DNA of 42,297 nt from Gnetum montanum (lineage: Eukaryota > Streptophyta > Gnetopsida > Gnetales > Gnetaceae), in NCBI GenBank assembly GCA_015680685.1, contig MNCI01008086.1:714133-756429 (forward strand), in the 5' to 3' direction. Positions 41,147 through 42,297 of this stretch are shown here, piece after piece. Below the pieces are notes generated by a model that was given only the letters and a program-made list of their open reading frames with translations, was not told the DNA's origin and searched no databases. Both the position numbers and the translations under genes were made by a program. How positions within the stretch are numbered: the first letter of the stretch is position 1; every line of letters starts with the position of its first letter.

Positions 41147-42297
41147 TGAATGAAAACTCGTCCTTGAGTTCCTTACAATGATATCAGGTAGGTATGGGAT
41201 TATTAGGGGAAACGGAACTAATGGGATGACATGTGAACGGTATTTATTACAAGATTTAACAAAAACTGCTGTTCATGATAACAAGGGTGAACACCTTATT
41301 ACAATGACATCAGGCCACAGTTGGCAGCTGAGAGAAAAGAGGAGAGAGAATAGAAGAGAAGAAGAGAGAAAAGTCTTGCTGCTGCCAATGCCTAGATTTC
41401 GCCTTTCGTTGTCCATCCGTAAGCGCATTATCAATTCTGCTCCTTGCATAGCGGCTTCAATGCTGCTCCACTCCAAGTGTTTGCTCCAGATCCATTCTGT
41501 TGTTGTATGATTGCCATCTACACACATAACACAATCACATATTAGCAAGGGTAATTGAATTATTAAGTGAATCATACCTTTCTTCGGTGTAAGTTCCTTG
41601 GCTAAGTTGTGGTATGGCTGATATGGATCTGGGAAAATGTGGATGATGACTACCGAAGGTGTAGGGGTTAGGAAGAGAAACGAAAAAATGCGGGGCTTAG
41701 GAGAAAAATCAAAAAAAGCAGGCCCCGTACCCCCATGACTAATTGCGAACCTCCGGTAGCGTTAGAATGGAGAAAGAAAAGGGGTAAGAAAGATAGGTGA
41801 AAAGGGACAACTGTGGCATCGATGAAGTGATGTCAAGATGGAAATGAACAAAAATAAAATTAATTGCAAAAATGTTAAGGAAAAGAAGTTAATTGATGTT
41901 CCAAATAGGAATGTCAGTGGGTCCTCCCCAAAGCAGGCTCATGCCCTTAATGCCCTGACAATCCCACATTCAAAGAGTTCGTAGGCTCTGGGAATGTCCT
42001 TTGGAACAAGAGTTAAAGTCTTAACCGCAAGAATTTACCAAGAAGAAAACAAAGCATTAACCAAGATATACACTAATGATATAATCGGCAATGAGGTGAA
42101 CAATGGAGAGAAGGATGGAAAGAAAAGAAGTGGAATGGAATCCCAAGAACAAGGTGGTGTACAGCCCCTTGTGTGTTTGATGATTAATGTGATTTGGCGA
42201 ATCTCATTCCAACTCTGGCTCAAACCAACCACTTCCAGTGACTTCGCATTAATGCATTTGGTTAAACCATCCACTTGGATAACAAGGATGCATCTTC
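41147..42297 (-). pseudogene. 3' internal region of the family 1 element
   Basis: Sequence upstream (minus sense) of the polypurine tract, so it should hold the pol end or the untranslated 3' part. The minus frames 41273-41575 (DGNHTTTEWIWSKHLEWSS part) and 42035-42274 (MDGLTKCINAKSLEVVG start) are open, but I recognise no domain in either. A GA-rich stretch is at 41330-41375. Base composition is less AT-rich than the older elements, in line with a younger insertion. Confidence 0.4.

Noticed and set aside
42035-42274. Possible host gene exon on the minus strand
   Set aside because: The frame is open but short, has no recognised domain or clear splice context, and lies where the family 1 element's 3' internal region is expected.

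Overview
This window looks like nuclear DNA of a land plant. The evidence is the kind of mobile elements it holds: a LINE with a DUF4283-type first ORF, Ty1/copia and Ty3/gypsy pol fragments of plant type, tRNA-Asp and tRNA-iMet primer-binding sites, and a short run of the plant telomere repeat CCCTAAA. I cannot place the species. No convincing host gene, tRNA, rRNA, CRISPR or prokaryotic feature was found. Almost everything recognisable is a decayed retroelement in AT-rich filler. A 266-base N gap lies at 20811-21076.

Layout. 1-1281: 5' end of a minus-strand LTR element (family 1), with leader, tRNA-Asp primer site and LTR. 1282-7783: decayed Ty3/gypsy chromovirus on the minus strand. Its 3' LTR was cut by the family 1 insertion, and its 5' LTR is followed on the right by another copy of the pol 3' end. 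7784-9590: Ty1/copia fragment (minus), gag knuckle through integrase. 9590-12546: AT-rich degenerate repeats. 12547-17987: GC-rich LINE (plus) with endonuclease, reverse transcriptase (RT) and a zinc-binding C-terminus, bounded by a probable target-site duplication. 17988-19395: AT-rich, empty.

19396-25020 is the most interesting part. It is a Penelope-like element (PLE, plus strand) with a coiled-coil ORF1, an RGG/Pro-rich linker, one long RT frame, no visible GIY-YIG endonuclease, terminal direct repeats, and CCCTAAA repeats abutting the left repeat. A family 1 solo LTR with a perfect 5-bp duplication (GTAGC) sits inside ORF1.

25020-38060 is a mosaic of minus-strand Ty3/gypsy pieces. Read right to left it runs: pol (RT, RNase H, integrase; 36.4-33.9 kb), a long LTR-like tract full of tandem repeats (33.9-30.5 kb), gag and protease (29.3-26.76 kb), then a short family 1-like LTR with its own primer site. 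38799-39880 is an unrecognised plus-strand coding remnant. 40112-41134 is the 3' LTR of another family 1 element whose 3' internal end fills 41135-42297.

One theme crosses the elements. Reading frames are broken mainly by C-to-T or G-to-A changes in CG and CNG contexts (CAG to TAG, CGA to TGA, TGG to TAG), with few indels. This is what long-term silencing by plant-type cytosine methylation would leave.
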